A stretch of DNA of 41,085 bases. Origin: an uncultured Candidatus Saccharibacteria bacterium. GTDB lineage: Bacteria > Patescibacteriota > Saccharimonadia > Saccharimonadales > Saccharimonadaceae. A program made the position numbers and the translations under genes. The stretch is from assembly GCA_946186455.1 (NCBI GenBank), contig CAMHNK010000003.1, positions 1-41,085 of the forward strand, given 5' to 3'. Below are positions 25,086 through 34,144 of the stretch, in pieces. The notes below the pieces were generated by a model. That model ran no database searches and was not told the origin of the DNA. It worked only from the letters and a program-made list of their open reading frames with translations. Every line of letters starts with the position of its first letter. The first letter of the stretch is position 1.

Positions 25086-27377
25086 TTAGCGAAACTCTAG
25101 GTGGAAGGTAATATTCTTTTCTTCTTTGCCTTCTGGTTGGTAAATTCCGACCGGCGAAATCTCAGCTTCTGGGTATTTCTCTTTTACTTCAGCCAGCACT
25201 TCGGCGTAAGTCTTCGTCGAAGTGACCGTCAAATCTTGCTTGTCTTTAATCTCGAAATCTTTCGCAACTAGTTTTGGCGACTCGAGTTCAAGAATCGCGA
25301 GTAAATCTAATTCAAAACCAGCCAAATAATCCGCTAATTTGAAATTACGCTTCACGACAGTCTTGAATTCACCGACCACACCAAGATACCGATCGCCTAC
25401 CCAGACTTCCGCCGAGCGCTTTGGCTCAAATGGCAAGGCCTCTGCGGTCTTTGTCTTTAATGGCTTAAAAGTTGCCTCGATATTTAGCTTTGCCAAATAC
25501 TTTTCAACGAACAGTTTTGCTTTGTAGTATGCGTCACCGGTGGTTTTGCGTTCCGCTAGTACGAGCGCGATATTCATCTTTTCAGTTGGCACGTCTTCTT
25601 CGTCCATGCCCCAGTCTTTGCGATAGATCTTATTCATTTCAAAGAGCGCGAACTTATCGAACGGGATCTTTTGATTCATATGTGCTTTATCCAACAAACT
25701 CGGAATCAAAGATTGACGGACCAACTGGAGTTCTGGGCTAATCGAATTCACAATTTTGTATGAATTCTTCGTATCAAGTCCAGCGTTTTCGAGTAGTCTC
25801 TCACTCACGAAACTATAAGTTAGAACTTCATTTGCACCAAATTCTTTTAAGGTTTGGCGTGAAAAACTCTTCAACTTAAATAGTTTACTTGGCGTAGCAG
25901 TACCATGCTTCGGCAGAACCGGCGCAATATTATCATAACCAAGTAATCTACCAACTTCCTCAGTAATATCTTCCTTAATATGGATATCCGTACGCCAAGC
26001 CGGAGCTACAACTTTGAGGTTTGCATCGCCAGACACTTCAAACGAAACGTTCGTTAACGTCTTCTTAATCAAATCATTTGAATAATCCGTACCAAGCAGG
26101 TTATTAATCTCGCTCGTCGCAATTTCTACCGCCGGCGTTTTTTCCGGTTTTGGATAGCAATCCGACACGCCCGCTACTTTGAATCCATCTTTTAGCATTT
26201 CGGCACACTCACCGGCCACGGCTAGAGTTTGGTAAGCTGGTTGGCCTTTTGTAAATCTCGTGATTGCTTCCGAAAAGATACCGTGCGCCATCTGGGTTTT
26301 ACGAAGGTTGTACAAACTAAAGGTTGCCGACTCCAAAATGATGTTTTTAGTGTTTTCATCAATCATCGTCGAAGCGCCACCCATCGCACCAGCGAGTGCC
26401 ACTGGTACGTTGTTGCTCGTAATCACGATGTCATTTTCGTTTAACTCAACATCTTTACCATCAAGCAAAGTTAGCTTCTCACCATTCTTGGCAAGTCGCA
26501 CGATAATCTTTGGTTCTTTCGCGCCACCTACAGCCACAAACTTATCGTAGTCAAAAGCGTGTAGTGGCTGGCCAGTTAGAAGCATCAAATAATTCGTCGC
26601 GTCTACAATCGGGTCAATCGGGCGCATACCGGCTTTGGCAAGATAGGTATCCTGTAATGATAAATACTTCTTTTTAATCTCACCGTGCTTTTCGAGCACT
26701 ACCGCCGTATAACGACCGCAAACATTTTCATCAACTTCAATCTTAATGTCACCAGTAGTTTCTAGCTCAGCTTTCACTTCTGGCTCTTCGAATTTTTGGC
26801 CTAAAATCCCTGCAACTTCGCGAGCAAAACCAATTAAACCAAATGTATCCGGGCGGTGCGTGAGCGACTTGTTTTCGATTTCGAGAATCTTGTCGTCAAG
26901 CTCAAAGATGTCCGCAAATTTGTCACCTGGCTTTGCCATTTCTGGATCGATTTCCGCAATACCGTCATGTAAATCACCAAGATCGAGTTCATCCGGCGCC
27001 GCCAGCATACCATGCGAATCATATTTACCAAGCATCTTGCGCGTGCCAATTACAAATGGCGCATCTTCATGTACACTAGCTGGCACGGTTGCACCCGGTG
27101 CAATCCAAGCCGCGAGCATTCCCTCATGTACGTTTGGCGCACCACAAAGCACTTGCGTCAGCTCCGCGGAGCCATCATTCACCATACAAAGCGTTAAATG
27201 TGTACCTTCGATTTTCTCCGCCGTCTCGACGCGTACAATTTTAATCCCATCATATTTGTGCGATTCATCTACAACACCCTCAACTTCTACGAGTCTCGCG
27301 CCAATCAAACGAATTAATTCCTCATCAGAAACCGGAATTTTAACACATTTTTTAAGCCAATTTAGTGAAATTAACAT
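25086..27377 (-). CDS. pheT: Phenylalanyl-tRNA synthetase beta subunit
   Basis: The 763-residue protein begins MLISLNWLKKCVKIPVSDEE and has the expected order. First is an EMAP/tRNA-binding-like domain (about 40-150, GAPNVHEGMLAAWIAPGATVP), then the B3/B4 editing region with TNYLMLLTGQPLHAFDYDK near 260-280. B5 follows, then a catalytic-like core (YSFVSERLL), and a C-terminal ferredoxin-like anticodon domain. It forms an alpha2-beta2 enzyme with PheS. Slightly shorter than E. coli PheT (795). The ATG comes directly after the pheS stop. Confidence 0.96.
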   Translation of the reverse strand: MLISLNWLKKCVKIPVSDEELIRLIGARLVEVEGVVDESHKYDGIKIVRVETAEKIEGTHLTLCMVNDGSAELTQVLCGAPNVHEGMLAAWIAPGATVPASVHEDAPFVIGTRKMLGKYDSHGMLAAPDELDLGDLHDGIAEIDPEMAKPGDKFADIFELDDKILEIENKSLTHRPDTFGLIGFAREVAGILGQKFEEPEVKAELETTGDIKIEVDENVCGRYTAVVLEKHGEIKKKYLSLQDTYLAKAGMRPIDPIVDATNYLMLLTGQPLHAFDYDKFVAVGGAKEPKIIVRLAKNGEKLTLLDGKDVELNENDIVITSNNVPVALAGAMGGASTMIDENTKNIILESATFSLYNLRKTQMAHGIFSEAITRFTKGQPAYQTLAVAGECAEMLKDGFKVAGVSDCYPKPEKTPAVEIATSEINNLLGTDYSNDLIKKTLTNVSFEVSGDANLKVVAPAWRTDIHIKEDITEEVGRLLGYDNIAPVLPKHGTATPSKLFKLKSFSRQTLKEFGANEVLTYSFVSERLLENAGLDTKNSYKIVNSISPELQLVRQSLIPSLLDKAHMNQKIPFDKFALFEMNKIYRKDWGMDEEDVPTEKMNIALVLAERKTTGDAYYKAKLFVEKYLAKLNIEATFKPLKTKTAEALPFEPKRSAEVWVGDRYLGVVGEFKTVVKRNFKLADYLAGFELDLLAILELESPKLVAKDFEIKDKQDLTVTSTKTYAEVLAEVKEKYPEAEISPVGIYQPEGKEEKNITFHLEFR

Positions 27378-28334
27378 TTAAAACTCCTTCAAGAAATTAA
27401 GGTTACCAGATTCAAAATGGCGCACGTCTTTCAGCCCATACCGGAGCATCACTAGGCGGTCAATTCCGCCACCCCATGCGAAGCCGTGATACTTTGTCGG
27501 ATCAATGCCGGCCATCTTTAATACATTCGGATGAATCATGCCACATCCCAACATTTCGAGGAAATCACCTTTTTTGCCACCAAGCGACTTTGGTTTTTCA
27601 ATCATAAATTCGAGTGATGGTTCCGTAAATGGGAAGTAGCCCGGCTGGGTGCGAATGTTAAGTTTCTGCTCGTAATATTTCTCGAAGAATTCACGCAAGA
27701 TCCCAAGCATGTTACCAAGCGTACAATCTTTCGACACAAACACGCCCTCACATTGATAAAAGGTGTGCTCGTGCGTCGCATCAACATCTTCATTACGATA
27801 CACACGACCTGGCACCACTACAGCGATGTCTTTCCCTTCGTCCAAATTGTGTTTGTAGGCCTTGAGCACGCGATGTTGCATCGTGGAAGTGTGGGCTGGC
27901 GGAATCAGACCTTCTTCCGTACGGAAGGTGTCATAACCATCGCGAGCCGGATGCTCTTTCGCGAAATTAAGGCTATCAAACATATGGAACTCATCATCAA
28001 GTTGGCGGGATTCGACTACGTCAAAACCCATGAGTTGGTAGATTTCGGTGACACGATCAAGCTCGGTCATCAGTGGGTGCTCTGAACCTTCAAAGACGGA
28101 ATAGACTTCTGGCAAAGGCTCATTGCTAGAACAAGGCGCCGTAATATCAAGTGGCACCACGTCCGCATCAAGCAATGCTTCCTCAGCCTTTTTAATCCTT
28201 TCTAATATTGCATTTTTCTTGGCATTTAATTCACGACCAAACTCGCCACGCTTCTCGGCCGGAACCTCTTTTATTTTAGCGTATTCGCTATTTAAGCTCT
28301 TTAATTCGAGCTTTAATTTCTCCAACTCTTCCAT
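27378..28334 (-). CDS. pheS: Phenylalanyl-tRNA synthetase alpha subunit
   Basis: The 318-residue class II synthetase subunit begins with a short coiled-coil arm. Motif 2 reads GRVYRNEDVDATHEHTFYQCEG near residues 177-198 (given in part) and motif 3 has GFAWGGGIDRLVMLRYG near 284-300. The N-terminal arm is short compared with E. coli. It charges phenylalanine onto tRNA-Phe together with PheT. It is likely leaderless: a TATAAT box lies 7 bases before the ATG and contains the stop codon of the preceding 984-residue gene. Confidence 0.96.
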   Translation of the reverse strand: MEELEKLKLELKSLNSEYAKIKEVPAEKRGEFGRELNAKKNAILERIKKAEEALLDADVVPLDITAPCSSNEPLPEVYSVFEGSEHPLMTELDRVTEIYQLMGFDVVESRQLDDEFHMFDSLNFAKEHPARDGYDTFRTEEGLIPPAHTSTMQHRVLKAYKHNLDEGKDIAVVVPGRVYRNEDVDATHEHTFYQCEGVFVSKDCTLGNMLGILREFFEKYYEQKLNIRTQPGYFPFTEPSLEFMIEKPKSLGGKKGDFLEMLGCGMIHPNVLKMAGIDPTKYHGFAWGGGIDRLVMLRYGLKDVRHFESGNLNFLKEF

Positions 28335-28341
28335 ATATTAT

Positions 28342-28347
28342 ATTATA
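28342..28347 (-). promoter_or_regulatory. -10 box for leaderless pheS, containing the upstream gene's stop codon
   Basis: TATAAT at 28342-28347 on the minus strand; its TAA (28343-28345) ends the 984-residue gene. The -35 is weak. The pheS ATG follows after 7 bases. Confidence 0.65.
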
Positions 28348-31297
28348 CTACAAAAACGCGGTTTCTAACATCGGCAAATGAGATTGCATTGGTCAGAATA
28401 ATGGCCGGTGCTTCAGCCACATAATTTTCAGTGTCAAAGAGAATTTGATTCGGCATCACCACTTCTGGTTCACCGAATTGGTGGCGGGTGGTCGGATCGT
28501 AATCGGCAATGTAATTTGCAAGTTCCAAATAGTTCAAAACAGCAACAACCTGATCCTTCTGAAGACCAGAGTATCTCGCAAGAATACCTTCGTAAGTATT
28601 ATCGAGAGGATGTTCTTCGTAGTATTCTTCAAGAAATGCCGTAACAGCAGATTTTTCAATAACGCCCATTGTTTCTGCAAGAGATTGGTCCTCAAAGAAT
28701 CTTTGATAGAGCTTTGCTCTCTCCCAATTAGGTGATTTTGCAGCGTTCACATCATTACCGGCAACACACGATTCACCACTAATATAACCAATCCCTTCGA
28801 GCGCCTCAACAGATTGGAACATATCGACAATGTCTCCAAAGACCGGAACTGCACCAATGGCAGCATTTGCAACTGAATTAAGCTTACCATTTTTCGTTCT
28901 TACTCTAGCCCAGTTTTGCAAATCATCGGCGATATTTTGGTCAGCAACACCAAAAGTAGACTCCCTGTTATTACAATAAAGCATATATTTGGCGAGATCG
29001 GAATTCCCCGCAATTTTAACATTGCCATCAGACGTTAATTCATCTGCAAACTGGTCTTCACCAATCTCGTTAATAATTTGCGCAGGATCTTCGTTAATGG
29101 TAGTAATATCCGTTATCGCATATGGATTACAGAAGGCATCACCTATTGCGCCAATCGAAGCAAGATAAGGGCAAGTTTTTTTGTACTCTTCTAAATCTGG
29201 CAAGTTTTTCGCAATACTGCTAGCAGTAGCAGTTGGGGAAAGTGAAGCGATAGAAGAAGAGAGTACGTTTGTGCTAGTCGAAATAGCACTCATGACAGAG
29301 CTTGTAGACAAGAAGCTCATAAATTGCGTTATTAATGAGCCCATAAAAGTATATTTAGAAGTGATATCAAATGGGCTACGATTCATCCGCTCCAACCTCG
29401 CATTTTCGGCAATTACCTCCTGCTGCGCGACCGCAAACTCGACATATTTCTCTTGCGTAGCTAGAGATCCACCATTTGATCTATGATTATTACCCATAAC
29501 CATATTACCACCAGAAGTCAATGCATTACCCAAATCTTCTCCACCGATATCAGATATCAAATCTCGAGTAAGAATATTAGTAAGTACAGGCGTAATAACG
29601 GCAACTATTGCGCTAATTGCAACCGTAGCAGCAACGCCAAGTGCAATACTCGTACCAATATCACCAAGCAACGGCAAACAAGTCGCAATCGATGCGCCAA
29701 AAGTAAATAGCGCGCCCACAAGCCCAGCAAAGCAAGTTCCAATTTCAGCAATCTTTATACCAGCAGATACGAGATTAGTAGCCGCTTTAGCGATCATACA
29801 AGTCTCAAACACATCAGTCCTAGATGTGAACGAAAGCATGTTTGAAGAAACGTTAAAGCTCTTTACGCTAGGGTCTTTCGTATTAATTTTGGTTCCCTGA
29901 AAAACTGCAGCAAATCCCTCAGATTCCATTGCGGTTTTCTCAGAAGAAGACTCATCCGTAGTATTCCCAAAAATAGATATATGAGTATTCTTCCGTCTTT
30001 CATTTAGTGCATCTGTTAAATCAGTCAGTGGTGATTCGTCGCCAAGGCCAGCCTTAGTTTTATCTACAGCTTCAGTGTATCCAGAAATAAGATTAATAAT
30101 CTGAAGAGCCTCGGCAGCGGAAGCCATCAAACTAAGTGCACCCAAGAAATTGACACCGGCGCAAGTAACATTTACTACCTTTTGTGCTGTACCAGCACCT
30201 TTATTTGCTCCTTCAAATTTCTTTTTAACATTATCAACAATGTCGCCGACTAATTCAGGGTTTGCTTTAATCTGAGCACGACTTATTCTGCCTTTACCAC
30301 TAGACGCCGGAGCACCTAAATGCTGATCTTCAACAACATCGTGGACTGTTCTACTTACGCCATCTTCGCCAACCTCAGTTCTCTCATAATCCTGATCCTC
30401 TGCAGTAGCCATTTTTGAACCGGGCTCTTCTATAGAATCTGTACCTTCAGCCATTTTTTCCAAAGCATATCTTCTAGTATTACCGGCTTCTGCTCTATTT
30501 GTTTTTTCTATAAAATCCTTAAACATATTTCTAGTAATTCTGTTTTTTGAAAGAAACTTTGCGGTAACACTACTAAACCAGTTAGATATTGCCCCTCGCC
30601 AAGTCATTGATCCTTGATTATATCCGTTAAAAAAGTCCGGATTATCCCTATATGCCGTTTTAAAATCAATCGCATCACCACCAACTCTACCGATATCGTC
30701 AGGGTCCGCTACAATGGTTTTAATTGTGCCACTCCCATCATCAAACCTCAAAACAGTGGTTCCATTTACCTCATCCACTTCAATGCCTTGTTTTGCTAGT
30801 CTGTTTCGCTGCTTAGGAGTAATTTTAAACGTATCATTACCGAAGACGTGCCCTTTAATTGGGTTGGCGTATTTCCCCTTGCCCATCTGCATCTTAAAAA
30901 ACACATCCGATCTCTTATTGGTGGAAACATGCATAGAATTATATAGCTCTCTAAGATTTTCAACTAAAGCAAATGGTTGGAAAAACTGTGTACCGGCCAT
31001 CAATCCACCGCACCCCATTATAAGTGCGATAATTAATCCAATCGGCCCCTTACTTTTAAGAAAACTCTTGCCTTTTCCCTTACCTTTAACAGAAATTAAC
31101 TCACGACCAGTCCCAGTATAAAACCCATTCGCGGCCGCTTCGTTTGCGCGGTTCGCATCAAGATTATCACCGGTCTCTTTCGGCTTATCCGAAGCTGCGC
31201 CAGCTTCAACTGCACGCAAACCTCTCGCGGCTTCATTATTAGCCGCGTCAATCTTAGGAATATCATTCCGTTGCGCCGGTTTAGACCTATCGTCCAT
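28343..31297 (-). CDS. Large Gly/Ala-rich membrane protein of unknown function, 984 residues
   Basis: I do not recognise a family. Visible layout: a polar cytoplasmic N-terminus ending in a Gly/Lys run (residues 1-83); a membrane helix at about 86-105; a polar region with a cluster resembling small alpha/beta folds (about 150-240); a hydrophobic segment at about 375-405; a strongly hydrophobic, glycine-zipper-like block at about 505-577; a Ser/Thr-rich helical segment at about 650-695; and a soluble C-terminal third. Nine cysteines lie in or after the first helix. The arrangement suggests a surface or membrane-inserting protein. Transport, secretion-apparatus or pore-forming roles are all possible and none is shown. 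It is preceded by its own -10 and is probably leaderless. Confidence 0.9.
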   Translation of the reverse strand: MDDRSKPAQRNDIPKIDAANNEAARGLRAVEAGAASDKPKETGDNLDANRANEAAANGFYTGTGRELISVKGKGKGKSFLKSKGPIGLIIALIMGCGGLMAGTQFFQPFALVENLRELYNSMHVSTNKRSDVFFKMQMGKGKYANPIKGHVFGNDTFKITPKQRNRLAKQGIEVDEVNGTTVLRFDDGSGTIKTIVADPDDIGRVGGDAIDFKTAYRDNPDFFNGYNQGSMTWRGAISNWFSSVTAKFLSKNRITRNMFKDFIEKTNRAEAGNTRRYALEKMAEGTDSIEEPGSKMATAEDQDYERTEVGEDGVSRTVHDVVEDQHLGAPASSGKGRISRAQIKANPELVGDIVDNVKKKFEGANKGAGTAQKVVNVTCAGVNFLGALSLMASAAEALQIINLISGYTEAVDKTKAGLGDESPLTDLTDALNERRKNTHISIFGNTTDESSSEKTAMESEGFAAVFQGTKINTKDPSVKSFNVSSNMLSFTSRTDVFETCMIAKAATNLVSAGIKIAEIGTCFAGLVGALFTFGASIATCLPLLGDIGTSIALGVAATVAISAIVAVITPVLTNILTRDLISDIGGEDLGNALTSGGNMVMGNNHRSNGGSLATQEKYVEFAVAQQEVIAENARLERMNRSPFDITSKYTFMGSLITQFMSFLSTSSVMSAISTSTNVLSSSIASLSPTATASSIAKNLPDLEEYKKTCPYLASIGAIGDAFCNPYAITDITTINEDPAQIINEIGEDQFADELTSDGNVKIAGNSDLAKYMLYCNNRESTFGVADQNIADDLQNWARVRTKNGKLNSVANAAIGAVPVFGDIVDMFQSVEALEGIGYISGESCVAGNDVNAAKSPNWERAKLYQRFFEDQSLAETMGVIEKSAVTAFLEEYYEEHPLDNTYEGILARYSGLQKDQVVAVLNYLELANYIADYDPTTRHQFGEPEVVMPNQILFDTENYVAEAPAIILTNAISFADVRNRVFVV

Positions 31298-31304
31298 ATA
31301 ATAT

Positions 31305-31310
31305 ATTATA
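31305..31310 (-). promoter_or_regulatory. -10 box for the leaderless 984-residue gene
   Basis: TATAAT at 31305-31310 on the minus strand lies in an AT-rich palindromic stretch, 7 bases before the ATG. A TTCAAA -35-like element lies about 17 bases upstream. Confidence 0.5.
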
Positions 31311-31350
31311 TAGCACTTATGCTAAATTTTGAAGCGTTTTCAAACTAAAA

Positions 31351-31608
31351 TTATCGCTGCTGAGTCAAAAGATAAATGACTACAATAACAATCGCTACAA
31401 CACCAACAATGGTGCAAACCACCCAAAGCCAAGCATATTTCTGAGTTTCTTTCATATCGCGGACATAATCAGAATCTTCCACTAAATCAGGATCTTTTTT
31501 ATTGCCATCTTGCTTCGATGTCTTATTCATTTTTTCACGCAAGTCTGCATTAATTCGACGCGAAAGTTCATCCGTCACATCATCTTTTTTACTTACCATT
31601 ATGCCCAT
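31351..31608 (-). CDS. Small tail-anchored membrane protein, 85 residues
   Basis: No family recognised. The first 55 residues are highly charged and polar (many Lys, Asp and Glu); one membrane helix lies at about residues 59-81, and only a few residues follow (TQQR). This is a tail-anchored layout with the bulk in the cytoplasm. The start is the first ATG with GGGA about 8 bases before it; a second ATG three codons on is possible. It lies upstream of the 984-residue gene on the same strand, so the two may act together, and it shares a two-way promoter region with the aquaporin-like gene. Confidence 0.78.
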   Translation of the reverse strand: MGIMVSKKDDVTDELSRRINADLREKMNKTSKQDGNKKDPDLVEDSDYVRDMKETQKYAWLWVVCTIVGVVAIVIVVIYLLTQQR

Positions 31609-31639
31609 AGTCTATTCCCTAAAAATTAAATACTTTTTC

Positions 31640-31668
31640 ATTATATCACACCGATAATATGCTATAAT
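31640..31668. promoter_or_regulatory. Symmetric divergent promoter
   Basis: TGC-TATAAT on the plus strand (hexamer 31663-31668) and TGA-TATAAT on the minus strand (hexamer 31640-31645) are 17 bases apart, so each -10 occupies the other's -35 position. It serves the aquaporin-like gene to the right and the 85-residue gene to the left. Confidence 0.7.
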
Positions 31669-31695
31669 AAAGTAAATATTATTTAAGGAGGAGAA

Positions 31696-32625
31696 ATGGC
31701 AACAAAAAAGCCTAAGGCATCGTCTAAGACTACGAAGTCCAAAACGACCAAGCCAAAAACTGCCGCGAAGACTGTCACAAAGCCAGTGTCCGAGGCCTCT
31801 AAAACACAAACGGTGGAGAGAGAAGTTATCACTTCAACAAAAGGTAAATCTATCTTTAGTGGTTTCTTCGCAAGAAAATATGAAGAAAAAGAAAGCATCT
31901 TGACTGTGTTCAAGAATCACAAGTTCTACGGCGCATTGCTCGGCGAAGTGCTTGGTTCAATGCTCATCACATTGTTCCTCTTCGCACTCGGCCTTATGGG
32001 CGTGGCAAGTGTTGCTAACTATTCATTCTTGATCCTAGCAGTCTTCATTGCAATCTACTCACTTTCAGGCGCCTGCCTCAACCCAATCATCACGGTTGGC
32101 ATGATGGCTTCCCGCCGCATCTCAGTCATTCGTGGCGTGATGTATCTCATCGCTCAGGTGCTCGGTGCCTGGCTCGGTTGGGTCATCTTCAACGCCTTCC
32201 ATTTGGCTGGCGGCGAAACCGCCTACGAAATTCCAAAGATGACCGCAATTGGCGAGAACCAATTCTGGGTCTTCGCAATGATTGAGCTTCTTGGTGCAAT
32301 CGTGATCGCATTCTTCTTTGCTCGCGCTCTCAAATACAAGCGCAGCGTCTTTACTTTCGCAGCAACCACTGCTGGTGGTATTGTTCTTGCAATGCTCATT
32401 GGCTTCGTTGTTTCAGCCGCTTTCGTCGGCGTCCAAAACAACTTCGTCTACAACCCAGCAGCTGCATTAATGTTCCAAATCTTCCCAGAATCTGGTGATA
32501 ACTTTGGCGCAGTTCTTGGCGGTATTTGCCAAGCGCTCTCAGTCTATGCATTGCTCCCAATGATTGGTGGCGTAGTAGGTTTCTACCTCTCCGACTTCAT
32601 GGGTAAGCTTTCCGGCGAAGAGTAA
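31696..32625 (+). CDS. Aquaporin/glycerol-facilitator family (MIP) channel, atypical filter
   Basis: The 309-residue protein has about 50 N-terminal residues dominated by Lys, Thr, Ser and Ala, then six membrane helices and two half-helices in MIP order. The first NPA box is NPI (residues 129-131, SGACLNPIITVGM) and the second is NPA (253-255, VYNPAAALMF). The conserved glutamates in helices 1 and 4 (GEVLGS, IELLGA) are present. The arginine that normally follows the second NPA and lines the selectivity filter is replaced by alanine. It should pass water or small neutral solutes across the membrane, but the spectrum may be unusual. AAGGAGG Shine-Dalgarno sequence, terminator downstream. Confidence 0.88.
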   Translation: MATKKPKASSKTTKSKTTKPKTAAKTVTKPVSEASKTQTVEREVITSTKGKSIFSGFFARKYEEKESILTVFKNHKFYGALLGEVLGSMLITLFLFALGLMGVASVANYSFLILAVFIAIYSLSGACLNPIITVGMMASRRISVIRGVMYLIAQVLGAWLGWVIFNAFHLAGGETAYEIPKMTAIGENQFWVFAMIELLGAIVIAFFFARALKYKRSVFTFAATTAGGIVLAMLIGFVVSAAFVGVQNNFVYNPAAALMFQIFPESGDNFGAVLGGICQALSVYALLPMIGGVVGFYLSDFMGKLSGEE

Positions 32626-32633
32626 AATCCAAT

Positions 32634-32668
32634 AAAATAACCCGTCTAAATGGCGGGTTATTTTTTTT
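32634..32668. terminator. Intrinsic terminator between convergent aquaporin-like and metG genes
   Basis: AAAATAACCCG and CGGGTTATTTT form an 11-base-pair stem with a 9-base loop, followed by T residues on the plus strand; A residues before the stem give a T-tract on the minus strand too. Confidence 0.9.
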
Positions 32669-32678
32669 ACCTCTAGAT

Positions 32679-34091
32679 TTAATTCTTCGGGAAGAGTGGC
32701 GTTTCTGGTGGCACAATCTTACCGCTAAAAATCTTCTCGATCTTTTCGGCTGTGCCTGGAATAAACGGACGAAGCATGTGGGCCACGCCAACGAGATTAC
32801 TAATCATCTCGCCCATCACCTTTTCGAGTTTTTCCGTCTCACCAGCCTTCGCGAGCGCCCATGGTTTCTCATCGTCAATTCTACGATTAATACCCTGAAT
32901 CTTTTCCCAAACGAAATCAAAGGCTTTGTTAAACTCAAAGTTATCCATGAGTTCACGGTATTCTTTTGGCAAGTTCACCTTTACTTTTGGCGCTGAAATG
33001 CCATTCTTGTTTGCAAGCGTGGCAAGACGTTGCACTAAATTGCCAAGATCATTTGCAAGTTCATTATTGTAAGCATCCTCGAACTTTTCCCACGTAAAAT
33101 CGGAATCCGCAAACGTATCGATGTGACGGAGGAAATAATATCTCATCGCATCGAGACCGTGTTTATCCATCACTTCAATCGGATCAACTACGTTGCCAAT
33201 CGACTTGCTCATCTTCTGTCCGTCCGCAAGCACCATGCCATGCGAGACCAAAGTCTTTGGCACTTTGAGACCTAGACCAAGTAACATCGCTGGCCAAATG
33301 ATTGCGTGGAACCTCAAAATATCTTTACCCACAAATTCGGCTGATGCTGGCCACCATTCCGAAATATCTTTTTCCGGAAAGCCAAGCACCGTAATATAAT
33401 TTGCGAGTGCATCAATCCAAACATACATCACTTGCGTATCATCATCCGGTACTGGCACACCCCATGTAAGCTGCGCTTTTGGACGTGAAATCGATACATC
33501 CGGCGAATCTTCAAGCAATTTCAAAATTTCGCGTTTTCTAAATTCTGGCAAAATCAAAAGTTCATCGCTTTCAATCTTTTCGCGAATCTCGTCCTTGAAA
33601 TCCGAAATGCGTAAATAATAATTCTCTTCTTCGAGCCTTTCGTACGGTTTTTGATGATCCGGACAAATGCCGTGATTTTCTTCGGCTTCTTTGTTCGTGA
33701 CATATCTTTCACAACCAGTACAATACCAACCTTCGTATTTTGAAGAATAAATGTGGTCTTTTAATTTTAACCATATTTGTTGACAAAGTTTTTCGTGACT
33801 ATCATCGGTCGTACGAATAAAATCCGTATATTCTACACCGAGTTTATGAATGAACTCTTGGAATTTCTTTGCATTCTCAGCCACATATTCTTCGACCGGC
33901 ACACCGAGCTCCTTGGCTTTCAAAAAGATTTTATTGCCATGTTCATCCGTTCCGGCTTGGAAACGTACATTATCGCCAATTAATCTATGATATCTAGCAC
34001 AAGTGTCTGCAAGACAATAATCCATCGCGTGACCGATATGTGGCACACCGTTTACGTATGGAATTGCAGTTGTAATATAAAAATTAGACAT
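32679..34091 (-). CDS. metG: Methionyl-tRNA synthetase (single-zinc type)
   Basis: The 470-residue class I synthetase has HIGH at residues 18-21 (PYVNGVPHIGHAMD) and KMSKS at 293-297. Its zinc knuckle is CxxC...CxxH (Cys124, Cys127, Cys143, His146), as in the Thermus-type MetRS. It ends after the anticodon-binding helical bundle and lacks the C-terminal tRNA-binding (EMAP-like) domain. The enzyme charges methionine onto initiator and elongator tRNA. A TATAAA box lies 8 bases before the ATG, without Shine-Dalgarno sequence, and a 12-base inverted repeat spans the -10 and the start codon. Confidence 0.97.
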   Translation of the reverse strand: MSNFYITTAIPYVNGVPHIGHAMDYCLADTCARYHRLIGDNVRFQAGTDEHGNKIFLKAKELGVPVEEYVAENAKKFQEFIHKLGVEYTDFIRTTDDSHEKLCQQIWLKLKDHIYSSKYEGWYCTGCERYVTNKEAEENHGICPDHQKPYERLEEENYYLRISDFKDEIREKIESDELLILPEFRKREILKLLEDSPDVSISRPKAQLTWGVPVPDDDTQVMYVWIDALANYITVLGFPEKDISEWWPASAEFVGKDILRFHAIIWPAMLLGLGLKVPKTLVSHGMVLADGQKMSKSIGNVVDPIEVMDKHGLDAMRYYFLRHIDTFADSDFTWEKFEDAYNNELANDLGNLVQRLATLANKNGISAPKVKVNLPKEYRELMDNFEFNKAFDFVWEKIQGINRRIDDEKPWALAKAGETEKLEKVMGEMISNLVGVAHMLRPFIPGTAEKIEKIFSGKIVPPETPLFPKN

Positions 34092-34121
34092 AACACAATT
34101 TTATAATGCTATGTCTAATTT
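34081..34121 (-). promoter_or_regulatory. metG promoter with 12-base inverted repeat (possible operator)
   Basis: AAATTAGACATA (34081-34092) and its exact inverse (34110-34121) flank a 17-base centre holding the -10 TATAAA (34100-34105). One arm includes the metG start codon. A TTGATA -35-like element lies just upstream with a short spacer. Confidence 0.6.
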
Positions 34122-34144
34122 ATCAAGCGTAAGGAATAAACGCG

